From: Prostheceraeus crozeri
Taxonomy: Eukaryota > Platyhelminthes > Polycladida > Euryleptidae
Assembly: GCA_907163375.1 (NCBI GenBank)
Contig: CAJQUW010008706.1
Coordinates: forward strand, 372,001-436,000
Length of the DNA: 64,000 bases
Direction of reading: 5' to 3'
Position 1 is the stretch's first letter; each line of letters starts with the position of its first letter. Shown here in pieces: positions 43,366-54,989 of the stretch. The notes beneath the pieces were generated by a model, which did not search any database, was not told where the DNA came from, and was given only the letters and a program-made list of their open reading frames with translations. Both the position numbers and the translations under genes were made by a program.

Positions 43366-44009
43366 TGCTTAAAACTAACTGTGAACCGAGAAGCTGTCAT
43401 TGGTTCAGCGGAATTAGGTATGATATTTGTTCGAAATCGAAGTCGTTCCGGACATTCCTGGGTTAGATCAATAAATAGATAACCATGTGGTTTCTTTGTT
43501 ACATCTTCATACATTTTTGAAAGTACTTTAGGTTGTTGAGGTAATATCTGTCTACTGAGATGATGTATCTGACTGCTATCTCTTGGATTTTTAAATATTG
43601 CCAAATAATGTTTATTCAAACTTCTAGTTCTTTGCTCTTTCCCTCCATCGAAGATGTTTTGGGTGATGTAGATAATAAAAGCTTCCCTATGATGTGCAGT
43701 TTGAATGAACATTTCAGTTACATCCTTTGAAGATTTGCTTTCTCGTAATAGATCATCTAATACTAGTAAGTCACCTGCTTTGATATCCTCAGTTGATGGT
43801 AACCCTTGCTTCACCTCATAACCTTTCTGGCGAAGTGCAGAATGTAGTTGTGGTTGAAATATTCCATAATACCATTTGACTCTCTTAATTTCCTTGTTAA
43901 ACATTTCATTTCTATATTGTAGCAATTCAGTTACAAATGTAGTTTTACCGGACTGACTTGGTCCAGCGACACACATTGTGCGATCAGTGAATAGACGAAA
44001 ATCTGTCAT
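43314..44009 (-). CDS. ATP: Genome-packaging ATPase (FtsK/HerA type)
   Basis: 231 residues. Walker A is AGPSQSGKTT (about residues 15-24) and Walker B is LLVLDDLL (about 79-86). A sensor-like YITQNIF follows, with typical A32/FtsK-HerA spacing for Polintons. It is thought to drive element DNA into the capsid. The frame is intact; the last 25 residues overlap the next gene and look less conserved. Confidence 0.9.
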   Translation of the reverse strand: MTDFRLFTDRTMCVAGPSQSGKTTFVTELLQYRNEMFNKEIKRVKWYYGIFQPQLHSALRQKGYEVKQGLPSTEDIKAGDLLVLDDLLRESKSSKDVTEMFIQTAHHREAFIIYITQNIFDGGKEQRTRSLNKHYLAIFKNPRDSSQIHHLSRQILPQQPKVLSKMYEDVTKKPHGYLFIDLTQECPERLRFRTNIIPNSAEPMTASRFTVSFKQCTLLPYYFQTCRIQRW

Positions 44010-44150
44010 CTTATAATTCCATTAACATTAAACTCATCATTCCGCTAATTTTGCTTAGAACAACAAAACAGACACATGTTCCACATCACGTTTATTTACA
44101 TTCAGAATAGAAACTTTCAAGTTAAATTTACAAATTAAAACATTTACAAA

Positions 44151-44873
44151 TTAAAACATTTGTGTTTCCTCATCACAATTAGGATTATAGAAAGTTTTCA
44201 AGTCAGCATCTTGGCGCTTCAACTTCAATTTAGGATTCCCATCTTTAGATTTCCGCCCTCGCTTTTTGCTCTCTTCCTTCCCATCACTTGAAGCAGTCTT
44301 ATCAATGTTAATTAAACATTTATCAATTGGTAGTGGCTCATTGACTAGTTGAAGAACCTTCATTTGTAAAGATGCGACTTTACCAGTCGAACAATGTGAG
44401 CCAATATAAAGTCCGGTAACGTGCACTAAGCCCATATAGCGACCCCGTTTGAGATCCTCACATTCCATCGCGTTTGTTAAGAGATCGAATCCTTGAAAAT
44501 GATCCGATAGTCTTAAAAACAGTGTATCGAATTCCGGCAATTCCTTGTAACCAACTCCTTCCTCTAATGCCTTTCTCCAATGAGTGGGAGCACTTTCAGG
44601 CAGCTCAACACATTCTTTCGCGAAAGAGTCAATAGTTTTAAGAATCACCTGTTGCCATTTTGGAAAAGTCACTCGCATTTGTCTCATATTGCTATACCCT
44701 GATGTAGACATACCATTACTGTGGAAGAATGGAACTTGAAGATAAAAGCCATCATCACCATAATTCAAGGTTTGAAACTAGAATGTATTTCCAATCCCTT
44801 GCACCTTTCGTGTCGGACGAAGCTTCAAGAGATCTTGCTCAAAAGCGTCACCTTCCTCTCTGATTGTATACAT
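44151..44873 (-). pseudogene. Polinton protein of unknown function, amber stop at codon 32
   Basis: The ATG at 44873 opens a frame that meets TAG at 44780-44778 and then continues in the same frame to 44151. A TATA box (TATATAAGG, minus, 44970-44978) about 100 bases upstream makes 44873 the natural start; 44768 is a later TTG codon. The body contains FPKWQQVILKTID, FDTLFLRLSDHFQGFD and GRYMGLVHVTGLYIGSHC, then a basic linker (KKRGRKSKDG). I do not recognise a domain. Its place upstream of the ATPase fits an uncharacterised conserved Polinton gene. Confidence 0.55.
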
Positions 44874-44969
44874 TTTCTGAGTCCTGTTTCAACAACTACT
44901 AATTCGGAGCTTTCAACCAGCGCAAATGAATTGTCACTTGAAAGTGGTAAAATATCATTAAAGCGTCTT

Positions 44970-45014
44970 CCTTATATACACCTATATATGACTCATCAAT
45001 CAAAGTGATGACGT
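44970..45014 (-). promoter_or_regulatory. TATA plus bZIP-site promoter of the 44873 gene
   Basis: On the minus strand a TGACGT core (plus 45009-45014) and TGAGTCA (44989-44995) precede TATATAAGG (44970-44978). Confidence 0.65.
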
Positions 45015-45036
45015 GTCACTTTATGATTTGCTAACC

Positions 45037-45429
45037 TTATATTAACATTGCAGCAGTTGCTGCAATCCTTCCAAGCGGACTATTGATTACACCATTAATA
45101 CTGTTTCCAATATCATTTAACATACTTAGAAACCCACCACCACCGCGCTAAATTAAGTTTCGCCTTTTCTTATCACTACTCCTTGGATTTGAAAACTTTT
45201 TTATGCTATTCAAAGAGCCAGCATTCAATAGAGGCTTGTAAATAGGTAGACATTTGTGTATTGCAAAAGCTAAATCACGAATGAAATCATCACTTGAATT
45301 TTGAATCAATTTACGCTTCTTCTTATTATCATGTATCCTGTTTAACTTTCGCAACGCCTTTTTAAACTGACTTGAAGGTTTGAAGGACCGTTTCGATTGA
45401 CGAGAAGATGCCTTCCGTTTTACAGACAT
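45037..45429 (-). pseudogene. Small basic Polinton protein with a glycine/hydrophobic tail, split by one TAG
   Basis: 93 residues run from ATG 45429 to TAG 45150-45148. It has a Lys/Arg-rich start (KRKASSRQSKRSFK), a helical middle (QNSSDDFIRDLAFAIHKCL) and a basic end. After the stop the same frame continues for 36 codons to TAA 45039-45037. That part carries a run of glycines and GFLSMLNDIGNSINGVINS, then Ala-rich residues, a hydrophobic tail that looks genuine. A basic protein with such a tail recalls small virion proteins of adenovirus relatives; this is inference. The single stop is probably a mutation. Confidence 0.55.
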
Positions 45430-45587
45430 TTTTATTCTAATATGGAAATAGATAATACAATTACAATTTTTGCTTAGTACTTACAACATTATACACAAAC
45501 GTTTACAAGCATTCACACAGAGTTTGTTATGGGTACTTATAAAATTACATAAATTGCGTTCACTCATCAAATGTTCCTAAATGGCAC

Positions 45588-46541
<954 letters not shown>

Positions 46542-46572
46542 TTATGCTTGAAATAGAACGGTACAATGTCCT

Positions 46573-46643
46573 CCTTATATAGAAAAGTCACACAAAGACA
46601 CAATAGTGACCAATCACAGACCTGCATGATGACTCATCATGCA
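46573..46643 (-). promoter_or_regulatory. TATA and palindromic bZIP site of the H4 fusion gene
   Basis: TATATAAGG (minus, 46573-46581) lies about 50 bases before the ATG. TGCATGATGACTCATCATGCA (46623-46643, a perfect 10+1+10 palindrome centred on TGACTCA) lies about 45 bases further upstream. It overlaps the last codons of the neighbouring RING gene. Confidence 0.7.
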
Positions 46644-47149
46644 CGATATACAGTGACTGTTGAAGATATTTCTTCATCACAAAGGGGACAAGATGAAGTT
46701 TCAAAGAGTACATAACATGTAGAACACATAACGCTATGAGAACATGGTAAAAAGAGAAGGGATCGTTCCTGTTTAAAACATTTAACGCAGTTCCGTTCAC
46801 ATAATAATTTAAATGTCTCTTCTTCTAATTTCCTTCTGAAGTCACTTTTATTGGGAGAACTTTTTATTAAAACACTGTCAGATGTCTCTTTCTTTCCATA
46901 TCGTTCCAATTTGATCCTCCTAATTTCACTATCATTGCAGTGTAGCATGGAGAAATCCTCTATCCACCTACGATCCAAATTGTGATTCATAGCATGCTCA
47001 TCTAGATCCATTAGCCGATCAACTAAATCACCAGCGTTGATATTTTCACTGAGATTTGTTACAGTTTCTATAGCTTTGAACGAATATCCAAGGTCTCTTG
47101 CGACAACCCACGACGTTGGGATACTAGTCATCATTATGTATGTCATCAA
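46637..47149 (-). CDS. UBA-RING protein, IAP-like without BIR domains
   Basis: 170 residues. Residues about 15-50 (VARDLGYSFKAIETVTNL, then NAGDLVDRLMDLDE) fit a UBA domain. Residues 118-165 are a C3HC4 RING: CVKC, then LPCSHSVMCSTCY, then SCPLC, ending close to the C-terminus as in inhibitor-of-apoptosis proteins. UBA followed by a C-terminal RING is the tail layout of cIAP-type proteins; no BIR is present. It is likely an E3 ubiquitin ligase, and viruses often use such proteins against cell death, which is inference here. It is the outermost gene, its start 56 bases from the right terminal repeat. It is intact. Confidence 0.8.
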   Translation of the reverse strand: MMTYIMMTSIPTSWVVARDLGYSFKAIETVTNLSENINAGDLVDRLMDLDEHAMNHNLDRRWIEDFSMLHCNDSEIRRIKLERYGKKETSDSVLIKSSPNKSDFRRKLEEETFKLLCERNCVKCFKQERSLLFLPCSHSVMCSTCYVLFETSSCPLCDEEISSTVTVYRA

Positions 47150-47204
47150 ACAACTATCGTAAAAGGAAAATCAATGTGTCATCTTGATTACAATGGTTTC
47201 AATA

Positions 47205-47504
47205 GTCACAATAGTCGCAATTGAGCAAACCCACTCAAAATCAAACAACGGACGTCTATCGGTACGTACCCAAGTGCTCAGAACCAAACCACACAAGTTC
47301 GATCATAGACGTTCCGAAACACAGTGTACTCAACCGAGTGTACCGAACACATGTACCTATCCAGTAAAACAGATCTCATACAGGTTCCTATTCATAACAC
47401 TGAATTATACATGTACCTATCCATGTACCTATTGATAACACTAAATTATACATGTACCCATCCATGTACCTATCCCTCGCAAGTAGGGCACAGTTTTCAC
47501 TACT
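47205..47504 (-). repeat. Polinton right terminal inverted repeat
   Basis: It is the reverse complement of 26618-26917, also 300 bp, ending CAGTTTTCACTACT and followed by the duplicated CTATTC (47505-47510). Confidence 0.95.
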
Positions 47505-48150
47505 CTATTCAGTATTTTGTCAGCCACTATGTGTGGGACCCCGCTCGTCTGGGTTTGAGTGTTCAGGTTAGGGGTCGAAATACAACTAGACGAGTACCTG
47601 CTGATGACTGACGGACTGCAGTATTGTGTTTTATATCCCTTAATCGGTAGCTGAAGTAGTGGTCGATGTATTGTAATTCAAATGAAGAAATGTGGAATTA
47701 CATGAAGTACTATAGACGGATGAAGAAACTGGCGATAACAAATTCAAGTGAAGAAATAGTATTTTCCATGTGTAGTCTTAGGTATAGTGTGTATAGTTTC
47801 ATTGCTTTCGGTGTAGTACAATGTCATTGAAGTTCTATTGTTTACCTCCATTATCCACTTTCCACTTATCCACTCTTACCATTATCCACTTTGTGTAGTG
47901 TCAAATATAGTTCACTTGTAATCGGTGTAGTAGCATCGTTGTATTTCCATATTTTACCTCCACTTTTCCAATTTCTATTCATCGGTTTCCTGTTGTTTTA
48001 TGATATCCATTTTTAATTTCCTTAACCTATGGTGACCATTGTCTTATTCTATTTCCACTATCAGCATCTGTAGTCGGTACAGTATATTAGACGTCTGCTT
48101 TGAACGTACATACGGCAGTGTTTGGAATCTATGGTATTAGTACAAGTCTT
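47505..48150 (+). repeat. Naiad 5' repeat (pseudo-LTR), right of the Polinton
   Basis: It is co-linear with 51846-52491 at a constant offset of 4,341 bases, with no indels and only a handful of substitutions (for example near 47631, 48107 and 48124). With the stub at 26590-26617 it is the left member of a direct repeat around the Naiad body. A pseudoknot-capable stretch lies at 47537-47594. Confidence 0.9.
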
Positions 48151-48605
48151 AAGATTTCCATTTTTACCAGATATTGGGCCAAAGCTGATCAATTTTAATT
48201 CGTTGCCACGAGAAAGCTACATTGAGTTCTTTTAAGAACTGATTAATCCAATGGTTACACTAGCATTGCCTTTATACACTTGCGGATTGGAGAACGCTAT
48301 CAGTCCTCATTAGGACTACTTTAACTAATAATTTAAATTAGTAAGCATTATATTCTATTATAAATGGCTACTGGGATAACTTTCATCATCGTATGAGAAT
48401 TACGTGGATAGTATGTCTTCAGATGCAGGTGGTATCACGACCCCGCTACTGGACCTCTGCTAGCTGGCGAAATGCCTCATTTGTCCCACATCCTAATAAT
48501 TATCATACATAGTCACTTAGGCGCAAATGTCAATAGATAGCAGGAATTTGAAAGTCCAACCTCGGCAAATTCCTCGCTCTTTTCGAGGCTCTGGCAAATT
48601 TTCTC

Positions 48606-51395
48606 ATGGTTTATATGGTACGAAAAGTCTTCAGCGTTAATGCGAAGGAGTGGCTAGCGCCCTCTACTTTGAAAAACATTAGATTTTGTGGTAGCAATAG
48701 ATGCCTTTGCTGTAAATCTTTGAATACTGAAAATTGCTACGAAAGTTTCAATACAGGCAACCGGTTTATCTTTGATCAGCCAGGTGTTTTTACTTGTAAA
48801 AGTAGAAATGTTATTTATCTTATATCATGTAGCAGATGTGGAATGCAATATGTAGGACGGACAAAGCAACCGCTACATTGTAGATTAAATGGTCATCGCC
48901 ATTCAGTATTAAAAGGTCACTTAAACACATATCTTAGCAATCACTTTAAGCAAGATCATCATTCTTGGACTGATGTTGAATTGCAAATTATTGATCATGT
49001 TGATGACAATATATACATATCACCGGAAGAGATAACCAGAGAGCTCAACCGCAAGGAAGACATGCATATCAAGATGCTCAATACCTTATACTCCTTGGGT
49101 TTGAATGGTAGAGTTTTGGGAGGTGGATGTGTATCTCAGCAGTCCATATCCAATGATCAATTTTTTAGTTATCCGATTAGCAGACGAAAAAGGAGTCATG
49201 GAATAAGAAAATCGGGTAGAAAAAGCTCAAGTATTATGGAACTTGACAATACCTATCAAGAATTGCAAGATTCTTTTGAGACGCGTAGGATGTCAAAGTT
49301 TTATCATCATCTAAAATCTCTCCCTAAAAATATGCTAAGAGCCATTCTAGGCAAGACAAGGGATGAGGCAAACATGATGACATTTGTACTAACAGCATAC
49401 ATTCAAAATAAACTTAATCTAGACTCGGAGAACAAAAATGTAAAAGAACGAGCAACCATAATCATCCCGTTCGAATCTCAGACAATAGACTCACTCAATC
49501 TCATGTCTATATTCTGCGATCACAGTGTGTGCAAGCTAATTCCAAGCACAGTTCAAGAACGTTATCCACCGAAAATATTCTATAAATTAGATAAACCCAC
49601 TGCATTGAAGTTTTGCAATTATGGGCGTTTTTTGAATAACCTAAAGTTTCAGGATGTGATGCACATCATGAACAATCCATGCTCATGTAGCAAGAGACAA
49701 TCCTTTGTTTACCCACATTATGGTCACGTAATAACGGGTGATCTGGATATTGTGGATGATGAAGACTTACGTCAACTCTTCAGTTTTGGCACCAAACACA
49801 GAATCCCCAAAAGCCTTAGTTGGAGTGCCATAACAACTCAAATTAGTAATTCATTAGATGAGCATATTACAAAAATAAGTAAGAAAGAGAAGCTTGAGGC
49901 TACTTTATTCTCAGCGTGGAAATCAAGAATCATGGCACTGATTAAAGATCGAATATATCTTGCCAAGAAATCCTCGAATAGATTTCGCGCACACAGTAAT
50001 CGACACAAGATTAATGTCAAAATGGGCAAAAATCTGAAAGAATTGCAGAATGACGTCATAATTACGCCAGTTGATAAAGCATCTAATAATTATGCCTTCA
50101 TTTGCAAAAAGTTTTATCTCCAAATTCTCTTAGCCGAGTTGGGAATTGATATTTCCACGTCAAACATATCGGGTAATGATACCTATGGTCCAGAGCAAAT
50201 TTTAGCGCAGAATGTAATTGAGCAACATACAACAATTATGAAAAGCGAGTTCAAACTAGCTGTCTGTGAAAAAGACAGAAAATTACCAAAATTATATTGG
50301 ATTCCAAAATTTCGCAAAACTCCATGCAAATTTAGATTCATAGCAGGAGCACGACAATGCACATCGAAAAAGCTTTCCATCAAAGTAAATTCAGCCTTAA
50401 GTATTTTGCGTGACAATTTTCAGAGATATTGTATGGCAATTAAGAGAAACAGCGATTTCGATTGCTTCTGGAGTATAAAGTCCACGCAAGAATTTCTACA
50501 CAGATTAAATTCGACACTAGTTCATTCATTGCAAGTTTTCGATTTTTCAATCTTATATACGAATCTTGATCAAAAAATGATTGAAGATCACATATTCGCT
50601 ATTATGGATTTGGTGTTTAATTCCTCAAATAGAAAATTTATTTGCATTGGATATGATAAGTCCTTTTGCTCAATGAAAAAATATAATGGTTATCACTGTT
50701 TTGATAAACAGAAGTTAAAAGAAGCCATACATTTCCTATTATCACAGACCTACGTCACATTCGGTAATTTAGTTTTCAGGCAGATTAAAGGCATTCCAAT
50801 GGGAGGAAATTCTAGTCCACTCCTAGCTGACCTATTCCTCTTACACTGCGAATATGTTTTTATGCAAAATTTGATAAAAACTAAGAAATATCATTTAGCA
50901 CGCTTGTTATCATCTACATCAAGATACATAGACGATATATGTGTTGTCAATTATAAACACTTTGATTCTTTGCTTCAAAGAATTTATCCCCCTGACTTGT
51001 TGGCGCAGAGAAATGGTGATAGCGACAAAGAGGTAGTTTACCTTGATGTGAAAATACAAATCTCATAGAACAGCTTGAGAACTTCAGTATATCACAAGGT
51101 AGATGACTTCTCTTTCTCTGTGGTGCAACTGACTTTTCTGGAGAGCATGATCCCATTACAGATGGCCCTTCATGTTTTCGCGTCGCAGGTAGTCAGATAT
51201 TGTAGAATATGCTCGAAGTTACAAGACGCTGTACACAAAACTAACAAGACACTAAATATCATGAAATCTAGAGGTTATTCCCAGCATGAATTGATGAGTT
51301 ACACAGAAAAGGCTCTCACAAGGCATAATGAATCGCTTCACAAATATGGTCTTTTCTCGGCTCGACAATTCACTTCACTCTGTGAATTTCAATGA
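48606..51395 (+). pseudogene. Naiad-type Penelope retroelement protein (N-terminal GIY-YIG, RT), one TAG
   Basis: The GIY-YIG nuclease comes first (about residues 35-175). It has a Cys motif (RCLCCKS), VIYLISCSRCGMQYVGRT, HRHS and a glutamate helix (RKEDMHIKMLNTLYSLGLN). The RT core follows (about 450-820): KLYWIPKFRK, motif A FDFSILYTNLDQ, motif B GIPMGGNSSPLLADLF and motif C RYIDDICVV. A nuclease placed N-terminal to the RT is the permuted order described for Naiad/Chlamys Penelope elements; classical Penelope has it at the C-terminus. TAG at 51066-51068 stops the frame at 820 residues. The same frame continues for 109 codons with the thumb (TSVYHKVDDFSF, FASQVVRYCRICS). It is otherwise intact. 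Confidence 0.93.
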
Positions 51396-51820
51396 GGCGC
51401 GCGACCAACAAAACGACTCACATTTTCCTTAACGCCTTGATGCATAGATGAATAAACGACTAACAATGACTTGTAGCCATCATATGGGGGCGGTGAAGAG
51501 TGAATACAGAGCGCTTAGCGTGGCTTACGTGAGATGAGAGAGCTCCCATTGTTATCTTGATGTCTTGATGTATGAGGCGAAGTTTGTGTAAAGGCGGATT
51601 ACATATTTATCACACAGCGATTACATCTTTATGGGATTCGAGGATGAACAGGATCTGTTTACTTGTGGGAATCGAAAAGGCAAAGATTGATGTACAGGAT
51701 TTTTTTACATGTGTGGATCGCAAAAGCATACTGTATTTATTGATGGGATGAATTTAATGACAGGATCAGTTTACATGTGGGAAACGCAACAATTGAATGA
51801 TGTCTGATTTATTTTTGTGA

Positions 51821-52491
51821 CATATCTTTCAAGATATATCATTACCTATTCAGTATTTTGTCAGCCACTATGTGTGGGACCCCGCTCGTCTGGGTTTGAG
51901 TGTTCAGGTTAGGGGTCGAAATACAACTAGACGAGTACCTGCTGATGACTGACGGACTGCAGTATTATGTTTTATATCCCTTAATCGGTAGCTGAAGTAG
52001 TGGTCGATGTATTGTAATTCAAATGAAGAAATGTGGAATTACATGAAGTACTATAGACGGATGAAGAAACTGGCGATAACAAATTCAAGTGAAGAAATAG
52101 TATTTTCCATGTGTAGTCTTAGGTATAGTGTGTATAGTTTCATTGCTTTCGGTGTAGTACAATGTCATTGAAGTTCTATTGTTTACCTCCATTATCCACT
52201 TTCCACTTATCCACTCTTACCATTATCCACTTTGTGTAGTGTCAAATATAGTTCACTTGTAATCGGTGTAGTAGCATCGTTGTATTTCCATATTTTACCT
52301 CCACTTTTCCAATTTCTATTCATCGGTTTCCTGTTGTTTTATGATATCCATTTTTAATTTCCTTAACCTATGGTGACCATTGTCTTATTCTATTTCCACT
52401 ATCAGCATCTGTAGTCGGTACAGTATATTAGACGTCTGCTTTGAACGTGTATACGGCAGTGTTTAAAATCTATGGTATTAGAACAAGTAGT
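51821..52491 (+). repeat. Naiad 3' repeat (pseudo-LTR)
   Basis: It begins CATATCTTTCAAGA and is nearly identical to 26590-26617 plus 47505-48150, then diverges after TATTAGAACAAGT. It contains the same pseudoknot-capable block at +4,341. Confidence 0.9.
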
Positions 52492-52554
52492 AACCCCATC
52501 CCAAAATCAAGTGCAAAATGTGAAATGATGAGTCATCAGGCTGACTCAGCCCCC

Positions 52555-52720
52555 CCCCTCTGGAAGGAAGGTGAGGGAGAGAGTCAAGGATGTGTTGGGA
52601 GGAATGGGTCCGTAAGGAGAAAACTGGTCCCTACCCCCTCTGGAAGGAAGGTGAGGGAGAGAGCCAAGGATGTGTTGGGAGGAATGGGTCCGTAAGGAGA
52701 AAACTGGCCCCTACCCCCCC
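52555..52720. repeat. 80-bp tandem duplication, purine-rich
   Basis: Two copies of the unit beginning CCCCCTCTGGAAGGAAGGTGA are followed by a variant third start near 52717. They differ at two or three sites. The frames across them are chance. Confidence 0.85.
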
Positions 52721-52789
52721 CTCTGGCGGGAAGGAAGGAGTGTTGGTAAGAGTTGGGCAGGAAGGTGATAGGAATGTGTGAGGGATAGA

Positions 52790-53730
52790 GTTGGAAAAAG
52801 GCAGGTGTTGGAGGTTTTGGGATAAGAAAGTCCATGTTTCGGCATGAAGGAGACCTCGGATGGGAAAACGGAGGCCAGATTCGGAATTTGTGGTCAATTT
52901 TGGGTTAGGAAGGATGTTTCCATCGACATCGGAGACAAAAAGTTTTGAGGACGTCCCCCCCCCCCCTCCTGCCAAACTTCCAACTTTGGTGTTAGAGATC
53001 GTACAAAGTCGTGCAATAGCTCATTTGAAAGCTGAGAATCAGACAAAAGCAGTGGAAAGCTCAGTTTGGACTAATTTTCTTGGGTTCAGGGAGGAAAATG
53101 GCAGGAAACCGTCAGAGTTGGAAAAGGCTGGTGTTGGAGGTTTTGGGATGAGAAAAGTCAATTTTCGGGCAGAAGGAGGTCTCGGATGGGAAAACGGAGT
53201 GCAAATTCGGACGTTTTGGTCAATCTTGGGTCTAGAAACTTCTTCCCAACTCAATCGGAGAGAAAAGTTCTGACCCCCCCTCGGCAGCGATCTTCTAACT
53301 TTGGTTGTAAACATCGTAGAAAGTCGTGCAATAGCTCGTTTGAAAGCTGAGAGTGAGACAAATTCAGTGGAAAACATGGCTTCTTCGTATCTGCCTTCGT
53401 TTAGAGGTGAGATGTTATTGAAATTTTGGGACATTGACGAAAAAACGACAGAGTTAGAATGTTTATGAAAATCGCTCTAGCGGGTGAAGCAAGCCTGGGA
53501 CGGGAAAACAGAGACCGGATTTGGAATCAGCGTCACATTCTGCTTCGGCATGCTACATTTGAAAGCAATCGGAGAGAAAATTTTTTTCATTTTTCCGAAA
53601 AACGAGTTAGAATTTTTGCGATGGCTGTGGGCTGTAGAGCCAAAACGAAGCATCGGATGGGAAAATGGAGGGCAGATTCGGATTCAGCGTCAAATTCTAC
53701 ATGCAAATGGCGTATTTCCAGCTCAATCGG
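52790..53730. repeat. Degenerate tandem repeat, period about 325 bp
   Basis: Unit 1 starts near 52790 (GTTGGAAAAAGGCAGGTGTT) and unit 2 near 53117. Each runs through GATGGGAAAACGGAG, a run of C, AAGTCGTGCAATAGCTC and GTTTGAAAGCTGAGA or its variant. A partial third unit lies at about 53495-53725. Frames such as 52860-53273 are by-products of the repeat. Confidence 0.8.
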
Positions 53731-53779
53731 AGCACTAGAACCGGAGATAGTCGGGTTTTTAGTGTTTGAATGATGGGTA

Positions 53780-53814
53780 TTACGTCATCAGCTGATCGCC
53801 TCACACTATATAAG
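53780..53814 (+). promoter_or_regulatory. CRE plus TATA promoter
   Basis: TTACGTCA (53780-53787) lies 19 bases upstream of TATATAAG (53807-53814), the same layout as the Polinton polymerase promoter. A possible donor (GGG|GTAGGTGA, near 53860) follows. I cannot identify the gene it drives; the next 3 kb is repeats. Confidence 0.6.
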
Positions 53815-54214
53815 TGGAAACTCGGCTTGTGGAAATCAGTTCTCCTCCCGACTGGGTTGGGGTAGGTGAACTCTGGAGCTCCGATGATAGCATTGGAAAT
53901 CTGAAAAACCGGGTTTCTGTAAGAAACCGACTTAGAAAATTTCATTGCTGAAGTCAGCTAAGGCGTCAGACTTAGAGGTTAGCCAGGAGATGGCCTTCGT
54001 CTCCAGGCCATAAAAGACGCCAAAACTTTAAAGGCTTGCAACTTTGCTTCTACAAGTCCGCTTGACTTGATTCAAAAAAGGTTCGGTTGCCATTGACCTG
54101 CTCTAAGTGATAGACTACTTATAAAATTTCATAAGAGTGCTAAAAAGTTGAAAAATTTAAATTCACTAGTTTTGGAGGTTTTCTGGGGTGTTCGACCCTG
54201 CTGAAGTCAACTAG

Positions 54215-54850
54215 ATGATTTTTAGTGAGCCAGTCTTCTCATGGACTAAGCGGCTTTTCACTGAAAGCGAGCAAGACACGGAGAGTTTTGCTGTATATTC
54301 CACTGACAGGGTGTTCCTTCGGGACGGCGGACGATGCCGTAGTGATAAGTGTGGCAAGGGAGTGTGTCATAGTTTAGACCGAAACCGCTGGGGCAACTCA
54401 TGTCTCATGTTGAGCATTTGACGCAGTTCTCAACGTAGCACTTTGAACGCCAATCGGTTGAGTCTTAGCTATCTTGTCATGGGTGGCCTCTAAACATATC
54501 CATTGCAAAACGCTTGTGAATCAAGCTCTCTACCGCTTGCTATCAAGCTGATCAAAGTTTGCCAACCTCATACCAACTCCACCGGTTTTCATGTCTGGAG
54601 ATCAAGTCATGGACGGTGCAAGTCACGGAGATTTTCGGTGTGATACTTCCTGTGGGTGGGCGTTCTTTCGAGACAGCGGTGAAGTTCGTAGCGATGACTA
54701 CTGCACGGGACGTGGGCAATGGTAATCCTTGTGAAACCTCTCTGCGTCATGTTTGCAATTTTTCGTCTCAACGTTGTACTCTCACCGCCAGGGCGACATT
54801 TAGCTATCTGCCAAAGGTTAGCTCATAAAATCTCCATTGCACTTGTCTCC
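54215..54850. repeat. Pair of diverged direct repeats, about 340 bp
   Basis: 54215-54530 and about 54570-54850 share stretches such as TTCGGGAC/TTCGAGAC, CGTAG(T/C)GAT, GGGCAA and TTAGCTATCT in register, but with high divergence. Short Cys-containing frames cross both and are not convincing genes. Confidence 0.4.
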
Positions 54851-54989
54851 CGACAGTTGCCCAAGCATGTGAGAATGAACCATGCGTTCTGCTTGTCTCT
54901 ATCACGGAGACAAAATGATGAATGGAATGAGGGGAGGACATTCATGCGCCACACGCAACACATCACAGACTTCTCTCTTCGCTAGTGAA

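Noticed and set aside
45480..45587. Histone 3' stem-loop after the H4 fusion
   Set aside because: I looked downstream of the stop on the minus strand and found no GGYYCTTTTCAGRRCC-like hairpin.
47531..47615. Hammerhead ribozyme in the Naiad repeat
   Set aside because: A CTGATGA heptamer and a GAAA are present, but in the wrong order and spacing for type I, II or III stems; only a pseudoknot-like pairing can be drawn.
52441..53945. Several overlapping frames of 80-137 codons on both strands
   Set aside because: They follow the purine-rich and 325-bp tandem repeats, have no motifs, and occur on both strands at once.
54040..54120. tRNA-like GGTTCG box
   Set aside because: No A box, acceptor stem or cloverleaf can be drawn around it.
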